A stretch of DNA of 36,701 nt from Candidatus Solibacter usitatus (GTDB taxonomy: Bacteria; Acidobacteriota; Terriglobia; Bryobacterales; Bryobacteraceae), in NCBI GenBank assembly GCA_016185465.1, contig JACPNO010000063.1, positions 1-36,701 of the forward strand, read 5' to 3'. A model generated the notes under the pieces. That model saw nothing but the letters and a program-made list of their open reading frames with translations, made no database searches and was not told where the DNA came from. The position numbers were made by a program, and so were the translations under genes. Positions 1 through 9,374 of the stretch are shown one piece after another (the stretch's first letter is position 1; each line of letters begins with the position of its first letter).

Positions 1-480
1 CCTGCCGTCATGCAGCAGCCTCTGGACCGCGACTTTCAGGTGTCGCCGAATGCGGAAGTCTGGCTGGCGACTGTGGTCAAACGCTCCGAGGGCTTTCTGT
101 TTCAGAAAAAATGCAGTTATTGCCACGAGTACGGGCCGATCAGCGGAGACTATCCGGTGGTGGAACAAGTGAAGCCTATCCGGGGCCGATTCCTGCCGGG
201 CAAGTCCACCGGCGAAAGCTGGATGCCCCATGCCTCTTTTCAGCATCGCGCGCATCGCGCCGTGACCTGCGAATCGTGTCACACCACAGCCCGGCAGAGC
301 ACCGCAACCAAGGACATCCTGATTCCGGTTTTGAACAGCTGTATGCCTTGCCACGGCAACACTGGCACAGCGCAAGACAATTGCGCGCAATGCCACCTGT
401 ATCATGACAAGAGCCAGGAGCGCGATCGGGATCGCCGGCCTGTCGACGAGCTCTTCCACGCTCGCGCTACCCGGCCGTGA
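1..480 (+). CDS. Multihaem cytochrome c, C-terminal part (cut by window edge)
   Basis: The frame is open to the left edge, so the true start lies outside the window; the first Met visible is at base 10. The visible part has four CXXCH haem-attachment motifs (CSYCH, CESCH, CMPCH, CAQCH) in about 130 residues, and His residues in PHASFQHRAH that could act as distal ligands. This is the usual look of the C-terminal domain of cytochrome c3/c7-like multihaem proteins, which act in the periplasm or at the outer membrane. The tail after the last haem is short, charged and Arg-rich. The stop codon overlaps the start of the PP2C gene, so the two are probably co-transcribed. The total haem number and the presence of a signal peptide cannot be judged. 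Confidence 0.85.
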   Translation, partial: PAVMQQPLDRDFQVSPNAEVWLATVVKRSEGFLFQKKCSYCHEYGPISGDYPVVEQVKPIRGRFLPGKSTGESWMPHASFQHRAHRAVTCESCHTTARQSTATKDILIPVLNSCMPCHGNTGTAQDNCAQCHLYHDKSQERDRDRRPVDELFHARATRP

Positions 481-1220
481 ACATGAAGTTGGAATGCTGG
501 GGCCAGAGCGATCGAGGCCGGGTTCGGGAAAATAACGAAGACCGGTGGTTCGCCGACGCGCGCGCCGGCCTCGCGATTGTAGCCGACGGAATGGGCGGCG
601 CGGCCTGCGGCGAGATAGCTTCTTCGCTTTGCATTGAAACAATCCCGGCCTACTACCGGCAGACGAAGGACCAGCAGGACTTCGAAGGATCGATCAAGCA
701 GGCGATCCGTTTGGCCAATCTGCGTGTATTCGAAACCGCGCGCAGCATGAACGGCTGCCACGGCATGGGTTCCACGGTGGTCTCCGCGGTCTTCGAGCTT
801 CCGCGCGTAATGATCGCCAGCGTGGGCGACAGCCGGGCCTATCTCTGGCGCGGCGGAGTCTTGACGCAGCTTTCCACGGATCAGACCGTGGCGGTTGATC
901 TGCGTGAAAAATTGGGTTTCAGCGAAGAACAGATTGCCGCATTTGCCAATCGCAATGTTCTCACCATGGCGATGGGGTTGACCGAGGAAGTTCTCATCAT
1001 GACCCGCGAGACGATCCTGGCAGTGGACGACGAGATTCTGCTCTGCTCTGATGGTCTATGGGGCCCCGTACCTCAGGATCAGATCGCCGCCATCATGTCA
1101 CAAGCGCAGTCGTTGAAAGAAAAAAGCAATCGTCTGGTGCGCAGCGCCCTTGAGGCCGGGGGACCCGACAACGTGACCGTGGTTCTGTCACGCGTCTGTG
1201 ACGGCAAGGATACGGCATGA
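477..1220 (+). CDS. PP2C-type Ser/Thr protein phosphatase
   Basis: Metal-dependent phosphatase expected to remove phosphate from Ser/Thr on proteins in the cytoplasm. The 247-aa length is typical of bacterial Stp/PrpC enzymes, with no extra domain. Signature motifs are in order: SDRGRVRENNED near the N-terminus, ADGMGG with the metal-binding Asp, GSTVV, SVGDSRAYLW, LLCSDGLWG and GGPDNVTVV with the late metal-binding Asp. All the Asp residues needed for the two-metal centre appear present. The start is either GTG at 477, which overlaps the preceding stop, or ATG at 483; no strong ribosome site separates them. The stop overlaps the kinase start as ATGA, so phosphatase and kinase form a coupled pair that probably acts on the same substrates. 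Confidence 0.92.
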   Translation: MNMKLECWGQSDRGRVRENNEDRWFADARAGLAIVADGMGGAACGEIASSLCIETIPAYYRQTKDQQDFEGSIKQAIRLANLRVFETARSMNGCHGMGSTVVSAVFELPRVMIASVGDSRAYLWRGGVLTQLSTDQTVAVDLREKLGFSEEQIAAFANRNVLTMAMGLTEEVLIMTRETILAVDDEILLCSDGLWGPVPQDQIAAIMSQAQSLKEKSNRLVRSALEAGGPDNVTVVLSRVCDGKDTA

Positions 1221-2386
1221 CTCCGGCGAAGATCGGAAGCTACGAGATTCTGAGCGACCTGCGTCCTGGCTTACGGCCGCTTTACAAGGCCAAAGCTGCC
1301 GACGGGCGCATCGTGGCGCTGAAGACTACGTCCACCGAAGGAATCACCGACGAGGTGCGCGAGCGTTTCAAGCGCGAAGGCGAGATCTCGACGGTGCTGG
1401 TGCATCCCAACATCGTCCGCATTTACGAATACGGAGAAGCCGACGGGGTTCTCTATCTCGCCATGGAATTGCTGGAAGGCTGCGACCTCCGCCAGGTGAT
1501 TGCGGAAAACCGGGCGCCCACCTGGGAACAGAAGCTTTCCATCATGGAGCAAGTCAGCGAAGGGCTGGCCTTCGCGCATTCACGCAACCTGGTTCATCGC
1601 GATATCAAGCCGGCCAATTTGTTTCTGGAGAATTCCGGCACGGTGCGGATTCTGGATTTCGGCATGGCGCGCGTGCAGACGTCCAATCTCACCATGGCCG
1701 GCATGGCGGTGGGCACTTTGTTATATATGGCTCCCGAGCAGGTGCGCGGCGAACCCTGCACCGCGGCCGCCGATGTCTTCGCGGCGGGAATTGTTTTCTA
1801 CGAACTGGCGAGCGGCAAGCATCCTTTCGCCGCCGGTGAACGGGATGTCGCAAAAATATTGCATGGAATTATGTTCGGCTCCCCTACGCCGCTTGGGGAG
1901 TTGGTAACCGGCGCTCCCGACGGCCTGGACGTGATCCTGGCCCGCGCCTTGCAGAAAGATCCTGCCAAAAGGTTGCGCAGCGCCGCCGACCTCAAGCGAT
2001 CCATCGCCCTGTGCGCCATGGGATTGAACGTAGGCCCGGCTGCGGGAGCTGACGCCGGCTCAGCAGCGCCGGTCGATCTGGCCAAGACCACCGTGTTGCC
2101 CCGTCGCCCGGACGCGCCCGCTCCTCCCCCCGCACCAGCCGCGGCTCCACCCAAAGCGCCCACTGCGGCTGCCAAGCCGAACGCCGTGTTCTGCCCCACT
2201 TGCACGAGCCCGAATCGAATGGACGCCGCCGTTTGCGAGAAGTGCGGCACTCCGCTCTCGGCGCGGCGAAGCAAGGCGGTCGAGCCTTCGGGACTTACGC
2301 TCTCCTGGAAGGCGGTAGCCGTGATTGGGTCCATCTGCCTGGCGATTTTGGTGGCCGTATACCTTTGGCTGGCAAAATTCCGCTGA
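1217..2386 (+). CDS. Membrane-anchored Ser/Thr protein kinase with zinc ribbon
   Basis: Hanks-type kinase domain over about residues 8-265: VALK with Lys36, a helix-C Glu near residue 54, HRDIKPANLF with catalytic Asp129 and Asn134, DFG at 147-149 and APEQ. The glycine loop is degenerate: where GxGGMGxVY is expected it reads LRPGLRPLYKAKA, so nucleotide binding may be altered. A Pro/Ala-rich linker follows, then a zinc ribbon with Cys326, Cys329, Cys340 and Cys343, then one membrane span at about 361-385 and a short basic tail. With the helix at the C-terminus and no extracellular domain, the kinase should face the cytoplasm. It overlaps the PP2C gene by 4 nt and lies between cytochrome genes, so its targets may concern respiration or the envelope; that is inference. 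Confidence 0.92.
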   Translation: MTPAKIGSYEILSDLRPGLRPLYKAKAADGRIVALKTTSTEGITDEVRERFKREGEISTVLVHPNIVRIYEYGEADGVLYLAMELLEGCDLRQVIAENRAPTWEQKLSIMEQVSEGLAFAHSRNLVHRDIKPANLFLENSGTVRILDFGMARVQTSNLTMAGMAVGTLLYMAPEQVRGEPCTAAADVFAAGIVFYELASGKHPFAAGERDVAKILHGIMFGSPTPLGELVTGAPDGLDVILARALQKDPAKRLRSAADLKRSIALCAMGLNVGPAAGADAGSAAPVDLAKTTVLPRRPDAPAPPPAPAAAPPKAPTAAAKPNAVFCPTCTSPNRMDAAVCEKCGTPLSARRSKAVEPSGLTLSWKAVAVIGSICLAILVAVYLWLAKFR

Positions 2387-2422
2387 ATTGTTCCTGAATT
2401 AATGCCTGAACGTATTTAAATA

Positions 2423-2456
2423 GCCATTGACATGGCTGTTAAATCACGCCTATTCT
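2423..2456 (+). promoter_or_regulatory. Sigma-70-like promoter of the cytochrome-barrel operon
   Basis: TTGACA at 2427-2432 is a perfect -35 box, followed after 18 bp by TATTCT at 2451-2456 (4 of 6 to the -10 consensus). The -35 box lies inside a short inverted repeat, GCCAT-N4-ATGGC (2423-2436), which could be an operator. The predicted transcript would start near 2463, only about 8 nt before the ATG at 2471, and no Shine-Dalgarno sequence is seen, so the message may be almost leaderless. Confidence 0.5.
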
Positions 2457-2470
2457 CAGTCTGACTGGTC

Positions 2471-3721
2471 ATGATTCCTTCGCGGAAATTCGCCTTCATT
2501 CTTATTTCGGGTTTCTGGATTGCCGCCGCGCAGACCAGCCACTATACCGGTGGATGTGCCTCGTCCAACTGCCACGGGGGCACCAGCGTTCTGGCCGAGA
2601 AGGACAGCCGTATTCTGGGCAACGAGTATTCCATCTGGTTCGCCCGTGACAAGCATTCCAAGGCATACAGCGTGCTGGATAACGACCGCTCCAAGCGAAT
2701 TGCGGAAATTCTAAATCTGGGCAACGCGCAAAAAGCGCAAAAATGCCTGGTTTGTCACGCCGCCGGTTCGCCGCCGAATTCCATTTCGGATGGTGTTGCC
2801 TGTGAGGCATGCCACGGTCCGGCGGAAAAATGGCTGGGACCGCATACGCAACCGAATTCGCATGCTACCAGCGTGCAAAACGGCATGGTGGACCAGTCCA
2901 ATCTGCGAACCCGGACCGCCAATTGTCTGAGCTGCCACCTGGGAAATAAGGAGCGCGTGGTGGATCACGAGATGATCGCTGCCGGCCACCCGGACCTGGT
3001 CTTCGAGCTGGACACTTTCGGCGCGGCCCAGCCGATGCATTACCGTGAACCAAAGCCGTCGCCCGGCAACAGTCTGCCCCGCGTCCGCGTGTGGGCCGTC
3101 GGCCAGGCCTCCGCGCTGGCTCAAGGGATGACGCTGCTGGCGGGGCACGCGACTTCGAACTGGCCGGAATTTTCCGATCTGGAATGCTACCAGTGCCACC
3201 ACGATTTACGCGCGGCGAGCTGGCGGATTCAGCGCGGCTATGCCGGCCGCAAGCCCGGCAGCCTGCAAGTGAACATTGCTCGCTTTGAAATTCTGCGCAA
3301 ACTGGCCGCCCAATCGGCCGGAGATCGAAGTAGCGCCCTCGATGCGGGCCTGGCTCAGGTCACATCGCTAGTGGCAACCCGCCTGGCGGATGGCGCTGCG
3401 ATTGCCCAAGCCGCCGCCAATGTAGCCAAGCAGGCGGACGATCTGGCGGAGCGTTTCGCCAGGCAGGATTTCGACGCCGCAGCCGCCCGCGCCCTGGTCA
3501 AGGCCATCAGCGGCGACGCGGCTCGCATCGCCGGCGCCGGCGTTCATTCCGCCGAGCAGGCCACCATGTCGCTCGATGCGCTGGCGTCCGCCATCGCGGG
3601 CAATCGCCCGGATTTTCAAAAAGCCATCGCCAAGCTTTACGATTACCTCGAACACCCGTCTACTTATCAGCCCGCCGAGTTTGCGGCGCAGTTCCGCCAA
3701 GTTGCTGCCATGGCGGAATAA
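2471..3721 (+). CDS. Exported pentahaem cytochrome c (c554-like)
   Basis: Starts with a signal peptide (basic MIPSRK, hydrophobic core, cleavage near AAAQT) and no lipobox, so a soluble periplasmic protein is expected. Four CXXCH motifs (CLVCH at 92, CEACH at 111, CLSCH at 152, CYQCH at 239) and one CX4CH site, CASSNCH at 29-35, give five candidate haems in the first 245 residues. Spacing and the phrases CEACHGP and CLSCHLG recall the cytochrome c554 family of multihaem electron carriers. The last 170 residues lack Cys and look Ala-rich and helical. It is the first gene after the promoter at 2427 and sits 8 bp before the barrel gene, so a role as the periplasmic electron donor to that barrel is plausible. 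Confidence 0.88.
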   Translation: MIPSRKFAFILISGFWIAAAQTSHYTGGCASSNCHGGTSVLAEKDSRILGNEYSIWFARDKHSKAYSVLDNDRSKRIAEILNLGNAQKAQKCLVCHAAGSPPNSISDGVACEACHGPAEKWLGPHTQPNSHATSVQNGMVDQSNLRTRTANCLSCHLGNKERVVDHEMIAAGHPDLVFELDTFGAAQPMHYREPKPSPGNSLPRVRVWAVGQASALAQGMTLLAGHATSNWPEFSDLECYQCHHDLRAASWRIQRGYAGRKPGSLQVNIARFEILRKLAAQSAGDRSSALDAGLAQVTSLVATRLADGAAIAQAAANVAKQADDLAERFARQDFDAAAARALVKAISGDAARIAGAGVHSAEQATMSLDALASAIAGNRPDFQKAIAKLYDYLEHPSTYQPAEFAAQFRQVAAMAE

Positions 3722-3729
3722 GGATTTCA

Positions 3730-5826
3730 ATGGCCACCCGTCACGGAGTCGTGTCACTCCTGCTGATTTTGGCGGGTCCGCTCGCGGCGCAGCGAGCGCA
3801 AATCGGCGTAAAAGGTCGAGTGCAGGAACGCGGCGCGCCACGCCCAGGCGCTCGCAATCCAACTCACGTTCTTCCCCGGCGCGTGGAGACAGGGTCGATC
3901 GAATTGCCTCCGAATCCGGACCAGGTGGCGCGCGAGAAGCTGCGGGCGGCGCAACCGGCTCCCCTGCCGTTCTCCGAGGACCAGACTCATCGCATCGTTC
4001 GCAGCGTTGCCTCGCCGACTGCTCCGTCACCCTTGCCCGCAGTTGCGGATACAGGCGTCCTGTATCCACGGCCCAGGCCGGCGTACGACGGCGCTTCACT
4101 CGCGGGCTTGCTGCCCGAATTTCGCATTCCCGATCCACGGCAGCCTGAGCCCGCCGTTCCGAATCGCTGGCGCATCGGATTTCCATCCTGGCAGCGCTAT
4201 GAGAGCGCCCGTATTGACGCGCCTTATGCGCGCGATCGCTGGTGGGATCCGTTCAATCGGAATAAGGCTAAGGGCGACTATCCGATTTTCGGCCGGCACG
4301 CGTTCTTGAATTTCACCGGCAGCAGCGACACGCTGGTGGAATCGCGGCGCGTGCCCACCGCCAGCAACGTCAGCGCAGCCGATTCCGGCAGTTTCAATTT
4401 CTTCGGACGCGGCGAGGAATTGTCGGTCCGCCAGGATTTCCGCCTGAGTCTCGATCTGTTTCGAGGCAGCGCCGGATTTGAGCCGGTGAGCTGGGAGGTT
4501 CGCTTCACGCCTCAGTTCAACATCAATTATTTGCTGGCTCGCGAACTGGGCGTAGTCAACATTGATGTTCGGCGGGGAATCCGCCGAACCGACGACCACG
4601 CCGGCGTGCAGGAGCTGTTTTTTGAAAAACGGCTCGGCACCAACAGCGCGTCGATGTTCCGGAAATCCAATGATCCCGACGATCGCGGCAGCCCCTACTA
4701 CGACTTCACTTCCATTCGTCTGGGTATTCAGCGATTCACCAGCGATTTCCGCGGCTTCATTTTTGCCGACGAGCAGGCGGGCGCGCGCTTGTTCGGAAAT
4801 TTGAAGAACAATCGCCTGCAATACAACGTGGCGTATTTCAACATGCTCGAAAAGGACACCAACAGCGGACTCAACACTTTCGAGCGGCGCCATCAGACCG
4901 TGTCCATCGCCAACCTGTACTGGCAGGATTTTCTGACGCAAGGATACACGGGCCAGTTCAGCCTGCATTACAACAACGATCAACCGACGTTTCATCTCGA
5001 CAGCAATGGATTCCTGGTGCGGCCGCAGCCCATCGGCGATCCGCAGCCCCACAAAATTCGCGCCGCTTACGCCGGGTTCGCAGGGGACGGCCACTTTGGC
5101 CGCATCAATGTATCCAACGCCTTCTACCAGGCCTTTGGCCGCGACGATTTCAATCCCATCAAGGGCACTCCGCTGCACATCAACGCGCAACTCGCCGCAC
5201 TGGAGCTGAGCTACGACAGGGACTGGCTGCGCTACAAAGCGTCGTTCTTTTACTCGTCCGGCGACAGCATGGAATCAGGACAAGCCAGAGGTTTCGATTC
5301 CATCGTGGACAATCAGAACTTCGCCGGCGGCGGTTTCTTGAACAACGGATTGTTCGCCGACCGCGGCCAGACCAATCCGCTGTTCGAAGGCGGCGGCATC
5401 AATCTCTTCAACCGGCAGGGCATTCCGCTCACTGGAACCGGCGTCAATCTGGTGAGCCTGAACAGCCTGATGCCCACGCTGCGCAGCAGCAAGGACGAGG
5501 GGCAAGCGAACTTCGTGAATCCAGGAATCATGATTTTTAATGCCGGCGCCGATGCCAAGATCACGCCCAAGCTCAAGTCCACATTGAACGTGAATTATTT
5601 GCGCTTCGATCGCACCGAGGTCTTGGAAGCACTGCTGTTCCAGAGCGGGATCAGGCATGAGATCGGCTGGGACTTTGGCATGGGCGTGCAGTACAAGCCG
5701 CTGTTGAGCGAAAACGTCGTCATTACAAGCGGCATCAGTATCCTGAAACCTGGCGATGGGTTCAAGAACATTTACCCCGGCCAGACGCTGTATTCGGGAT
5801 TCGTGCTGGTGAGGCTACTATTCTGA
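3730..5826 (+). CDS. Outer-membrane beta-barrel protein, candidate cytochrome conduit porin
   Basis: A 698-aa exported protein with a short signal peptide ending near AAQ. The first about 170 residues are Pro/Arg-rich and probably periplasmic. From there to the end the sequence alternates polar and aromatic/hydrophobic residues in short runs typical of barrel strands (for example [33 protein letters not shown]). It ends in a strand with a terminal Phe (FVLVRLLF), the usual signal for the BAM assembly machine. No TonB box or plug domain is evident. Lying between a pentahaem and a large multihaem cytochrome gene, with only 8 bp and 1-nt overlap at its borders, it has the layout of an MtrB/OmbB-like sheath protein. 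Family membership is inferred from context and shape, not from a recognised motif. Confidence 0.75.
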   Translation: MATRHGVVSLLLILAGPLAAQRAQIGVKGRVQERGAPRPGARNPTHVLPRRVETGSIELPPNPDQVAREKLRAAQPAPLPFSEDQTHRIVRSVASPTAPSPLPAVADTGVLYPRPRPAYDGASLAGLLPEFRIPDPRQPEPAVPNRWRIGFPSWQRYESARIDAPYARDRWWDPFNRNKAKGDYPIFGRHAFLNFTGSSDTLVESRRVPTASNVSAADSGSFNFFGRGEELSVRQDFRLSLDLFRGSAGFEPVSWEVRFTPQFNINYLLARELGVVNIDVRRGIRRTDDHAGVQELFFEKRLGTNSASMFRKSNDPDDRGSPYYDFTSIRLGIQRFTSDFRGFIFADEQAGARLFGNLKNNRLQYNVAYFNMLEKDTNSGLNTFERRHQTVSIANLYWQDFLTQGYTGQFSLHYNNDQPTFHLDSNGFLVRPQPIGDPQPHKIRAAYAGFAGDGHFGRINVSNAFYQAFGRDDFNPIKGTPLHINAQLAALELSYDRDWLRYKASFFYSSGDSMESGQARGFDSIVDNQNFAGGGFLNNGLFADRGQTNPLFEGGGINLFNRQGIPLTGTGVNLVSLNSLMPTLRSSKDEGQANFVNPGIMIFNAGADAKITPKLKSTLNVNYLRFDRTEVLEALLFQSGIRHEIGWDFGMGVQYKPLLSENVVITSGISILKPGDGFKNIYPGQTLYSGFVLVRLLF

Positions 5827-8800
5827 TGCTGCGAACACACCATTGCGCGCTGTGGATTGCACTTGCCGGCGGCGTGAGCCTGCGAGCGGCGCCCGCCGAT
5901 CTGTTGCGCCAATCTCCGGATGACGCGATGCGCAAGAGCGTGAGCTGCGTGTCATCAGGTTGTCATACCGCCATTGAACCCATGCATGCATCGCCTGCCG
6001 TGCGCCTGGGGTGCACCGACTGCCATGGCGGCCGCGCGGATTCAACCGACAAGCAGGAAGCGCACGTGCAGCCGAGATATCCGCGTGAGTGGAAGACCAG
6101 CGGCAATCCCGAGCGCTCGTACACATTGCTCAACCGCGAAAAGATGGAGTACGTGCAGTTCCGCAATCCGGGCGACCTCCGTGTTGCCGAGCAAACGTGT
6201 GGATCGAGCACCTGCCATGCCGACACCGTTTACAAAGTGCAGCACAGCTTGATGAACCACGGGGCCTTCCTGTGGGGCGCGGCGCTCTATAACAACGGAG
6301 CGTTTCCCCTGAAGGACTCGCGCTTCGGAGAGTCCTACGATTCGAACGGCGTCGCGCGTAAACTGTTCACCAGTCCCGCGCCTACGCCGGAAGAAACCCG
6401 GTTCAAAGGCATACTGCCGTGGATCGGGCCGCTGCCGCAATACCAGGTCACGCAACCCGGAAATACGCTGCGCGTTTTTGAGCGCGGCGAAGAGCGGCTC
6501 AGCAATCGCGGCTTCGGCACGCTGACGCGGACCGATCCCGTCTTCCAAGGCCTGCAGCGGACTCGGCTTGTCGACCCATTGCTCTCCTTCCTGGGAACCA
6601 ACGACCAGGCCGGCGATTATCGTTCTTCAGGCTGCACAGCCTGTCATGTGATTTACGCTAATGACCGCGATCCGGTCCACTCCGGACCGTACGCCGCCAA
6701 CGGCAACCACGGGTTCAGTTTCACCAATGACAAAGCGATACCGAAGAATGAGCCGGGCCACCCGATCAAGCATCAGCTCACGCGCGCCATTCCGTCCAGC
6801 CAGTGCGTGGTCTGCCACATTCATCCCGGCACTTCTTACGCCTTTCAATACCTCGGCTACATGTGGTGGGACAACGAAACCGATGGCGACGTGATGTATC
6901 CCAAGGAAGGCAAGAGCATGTCGCCGGCCGAGACGGCCCGGTCGCTCGCGCGAAATCCGGAAGCCGCGTCGCTCCGCGGAAACTGGTCCGATCCCGATTT
7001 CCTGCGCGAGCTCACCGGCCTGAATCCCAAGCTCAAGCAAACACAATTCGGCGATTTTCACAGCCACGGCTGGGTGTATCGCGCCGTTTTCAAGCATGAC
7101 CGCAAGGGAGCGCTGCTCGATCGCGAAGACAAGCCGGTCAGTTTCGACGATCCCGATAAATTCAAAAAAGCCGTGCACCTCAAGGACATCCATCTCGAGA
7201 AGGGCATGCACTGCGTGGATTGTCATTTCGAGCAGGATTCGCACGGCAACGGCAAGCTGTATGGCGAGCCGCGCGCGGCCGTCGAAATCGACTGTGTCGA
7301 CTGCCACGGAACGGTTTCCGCGCGAGCCACTTTGCTCACCACCGGTCCGGCGGCCCCGGCGCCGCCGCGCAATCTGGCAATTCTGCGAACGCCGTTCGGC
7401 GCCAGGCGCTTCGACTGGGTGGACGGCAAGCTGATGCAAAGATCGATGGTCGAGCGTGACAAGGAGTGGGAAGTCTCGCAGGTGCTGGACACGATCAATC
7501 CTCTGCATCCCCGCTATAACGAAAAAGCACGCCTGGCGAAAACCATGCGCCGCGATGGCGTGACCTGGGGCGACGCGGCGCCGGAAGCCGAGCTGGCTCA
7601 TGCCAACGAACGCATGTCCTGCTACAGCTGCCACACGTCGTGGATGACCAGTTGCTTCGGCTGTCATCTGGTGATGAAAGCCAACGCCAAGCGCCCGTCC
7701 CTTCATTGGGAAGGCGATGAAGACACGCGCAATTTCACTTCCTACAATTTCCAGGTCCTGCGCGACGACGTGTTCATGCTGGGTCTGGATAGCACGGTGA
7801 AGAATCACCGCATCGCGCCTGTCCGTTCTTCGAGCGCGGTGTTGGTGGCCTCGCAAAACGCGAATCGCGAATGGCTTTACGGCCAGCAGCAGACGATTTC
7901 GTCGGAAGGCTTCAACGGGCAGGCCTTCAATCCGCATTTTCCGCATACGGTTCGTACCCGCGAGACCAAGAATTGCGTGGATTGCCATGTCTCCAAGCAG
8001 AACGACAACAACGCCTGGATGGCGCAATTGCTTTTGCAGGGAACGAACTTCGTCAATTTCATGGGTCGCTTTATCTTCGTGGGCGAAGGCCGCTCCGGAT
8101 TCGAGGCTGTGGTCGCCACCGAGCGCGACGAGCCGCAGGCGGTGATTGGCAGCTACCTGCATCAGATCGCCTATCCGGAGAATTACGCGCGTCATCAAAA
8201 AACCAAAAAGCTCACCCAGGCGTATCACCACGAAGCCACCGACGTGTTGAGTCTGCAGCAGCGCGGTGAATACCTCTACGTGGCCAACGGCAAGGGCGGG
8301 CTGCGCGTATTCGACATCGCCAATTTGGACAACAAAGGATTTTCCCAGCGCATGACTACCGCCCCGGTGTCTCCATTGGGGCAGCGTTTTTATGTGAAGA
8401 CCAAGAACGCAATGTGGGTGGCTTCGCCGACGACGCTGGGCGTCGATCCCGCCCGCCAGCGCCTGCCGGAAAACGAAGAGCAGGCCATTCATCTGCTTTA
8501 CGCCTATCTTTATGTGGCCGACAGCGAAGAGGGATTGATCCTGGTGAATGCCGCGACGCTGCTGGACGGCGACCCGCGCAACAATTTTCTCAAACGCGCG
8601 GCGACCTTCAATCCGGACGGAATTCTCAACGGCGCGCGGTTTGTGGTCACGGCCGGTAACTATGCCTACGTTTCGTGCGAGCGCGGCGTGGTCATCGTGG
8701 ATATCGCCGACGCCAAGAATCTAAAAGTTGTTTCCGTGATTCCGCTTAAGGGCGCCGGGCACACGGCGATTCAGTTTCGTTATGCGTTCATTTGCGATTC

Positions 8801-9374
8801 AGAGGGCCTCAAGGTTGCCGATATTACCGATGTGAAGAATCCGGTGGTGAGGGCTGCGGTTCCCATCGCGGAAGCTAATGACGTTTACGTGGCCCGAACC
8901 CACGCCTACGTGGCGGCCGGGAAACAAGGCCTGGCGATGATCGATGTGGAGCGTCCCGAGCAGCCTGGCGCCCCCGTGTTCTACTCCGCGGAGGGTGCGA
9001 TCAACGACGCCCGCGCCGTGAAAGTCGGCATGACCAACGCCAGCCTGTTTGCCTACATCGCCGATGGCAGCAACGGGCTGCGGGTTCTGCAATTGATCTC
9101 GCCCGCCACTTCGCCAGGATTATTCGGATTCAGCCCCGCGGTGCGGCCGGAATTGATTGCGACCTATCCGACTCACGGCCCTGCTCTGGCACTGTCAAAA
9201 GGATTGGATCGCGATCGCGCCGTGGATGAGAGCGGGAATCAGCTAGCCGTTTTCGGGCGCCGCGGCGCGCGGCCGTTCAATCAGCAGGAAATGCAGCGGC
9301 TGTATCTTCGCGACGGCAAGCTCTACACGGTAACCAACGATGCGCCGGCGCCTGCGAAGGAGAAGAGCAAGTGA
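5826..9374 (+). CDS. Large exported multihaem cytochrome with LVIVD-repeat propeller
   Basis: An 1182-aa protein with an N-terminal signal peptide (cleavage near LRAAPA). Eight CXXCH motifs (near residues 63, 270, 327, 463, 490, 599, 610 and 717) and two CX4CH sites (CVSSGCH at 41, CGSSTCH at 125) give ten candidate c-type haems. Residues about 815-1090 hold at least six repeats of the LVIVD type ([33 protein letters not shown] and relatives), which fold as a beta-propeller seen in many secreted or surface proteins. A Lys-rich tail follows. The gene overlaps the barrel gene by 1 nt (TGATG) and the next gene by 4 nt, showing tight operon structure. It is a good candidate for the outer-surface electron-transfer partner of the barrel; electron acceptor unknown. 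Confidence 0.9.
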   Translation: MLRTHHCALWIALAGGVSLRAAPADLLRQSPDDAMRKSVSCVSSGCHTAIEPMHASPAVRLGCTDCHGGRADSTDKQEAHVQPRYPREWKTSGNPERSYTLLNREKMEYVQFRNPGDLRVAEQTCGSSTCHADTVYKVQHSLMNHGAFLWGAALYNNGAFPLKDSRFGESYDSNGVARKLFTSPAPTPEETRFKGILPWIGPLPQYQVTQPGNTLRVFERGEERLSNRGFGTLTRTDPVFQGLQRTRLVDPLLSFLGTNDQAGDYRSSGCTACHVIYANDRDPVHSGPYAANGNHGFSFTNDKAIPKNEPGHPIKHQLTRAIPSSQCVVCHIHPGTSYAFQYLGYMWWDNETDGDVMYPKEGKSMSPAETARSLARNPEAASLRGNWSDPDFLRELTGLNPKLKQTQFGDFHSHGWVYRAVFKHDRKGALLDREDKPVSFDDPDKFKKAVHLKDIHLEKGMHCVDCHFEQDSHGNGKLYGEPRAAVEIDCVDCHGTVSARATLLTTGPAAPAPPRNLAILRTPFGARRFDWVDGKLMQRSMVERDKEWEVSQVLDTINPLHPRYNEKARLAKTMRRDGVTWGDAAPEAELAHANERMSCYSCHTSWMTSCFGCHLVMKANAKRPSLHWEGDEDTRNFTSYNFQVLRDDVFMLGLDSTVKNHRIAPVRSSSAVLVASQNANREWLYGQQQTISSEGFNGQAFNPHFPHTVRTRETKNCVDCHVSKQNDNNAWMAQLLLQGTNFVNFMGRFIFVGEGRSGFEAVVATERDEPQAVIGSYLHQIAYPENYARHQKTKKLTQAYHHEATDVLSLQQRGEYLYVANGKGGLRVFDIANLDNKGFSQRMTTAPVSPLGQRFYVKTKNAMWVASPTTLGVDPARQRLPENEEQAIHLLYAYLYVADSEEGLILVNAATLLDGDPRNNFLKRAATFNPDGILNGARFVVTAGNYAYVSCERGVVIVDIADAKNLKVVSVIPLKGAGHTAIQFRYAFICDSEGLKVADITDVKNPVVRAAVPIAEANDVYVARTHAYVAAGKQGLAMIDVERPEQPGAPVFYSAEGAINDARAVKVGMTNASLFAYIADGSNGLRVLQLISPATSPGLFGFSPAVRPELIATYPTHGPALALSKGLDRDRAVDESGNQLAVFGRRGARPFNQQEMQRLYLRDGKLYTVTNDAPAPAKEKSK

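Noticed and set aside
6627..8492. 621-codon minus-strand frame opposite the large cytochrome gene
   Set aside because: It lies antisense to a gene with ten haem motifs and propeller repeats and shows no recognisable domain.
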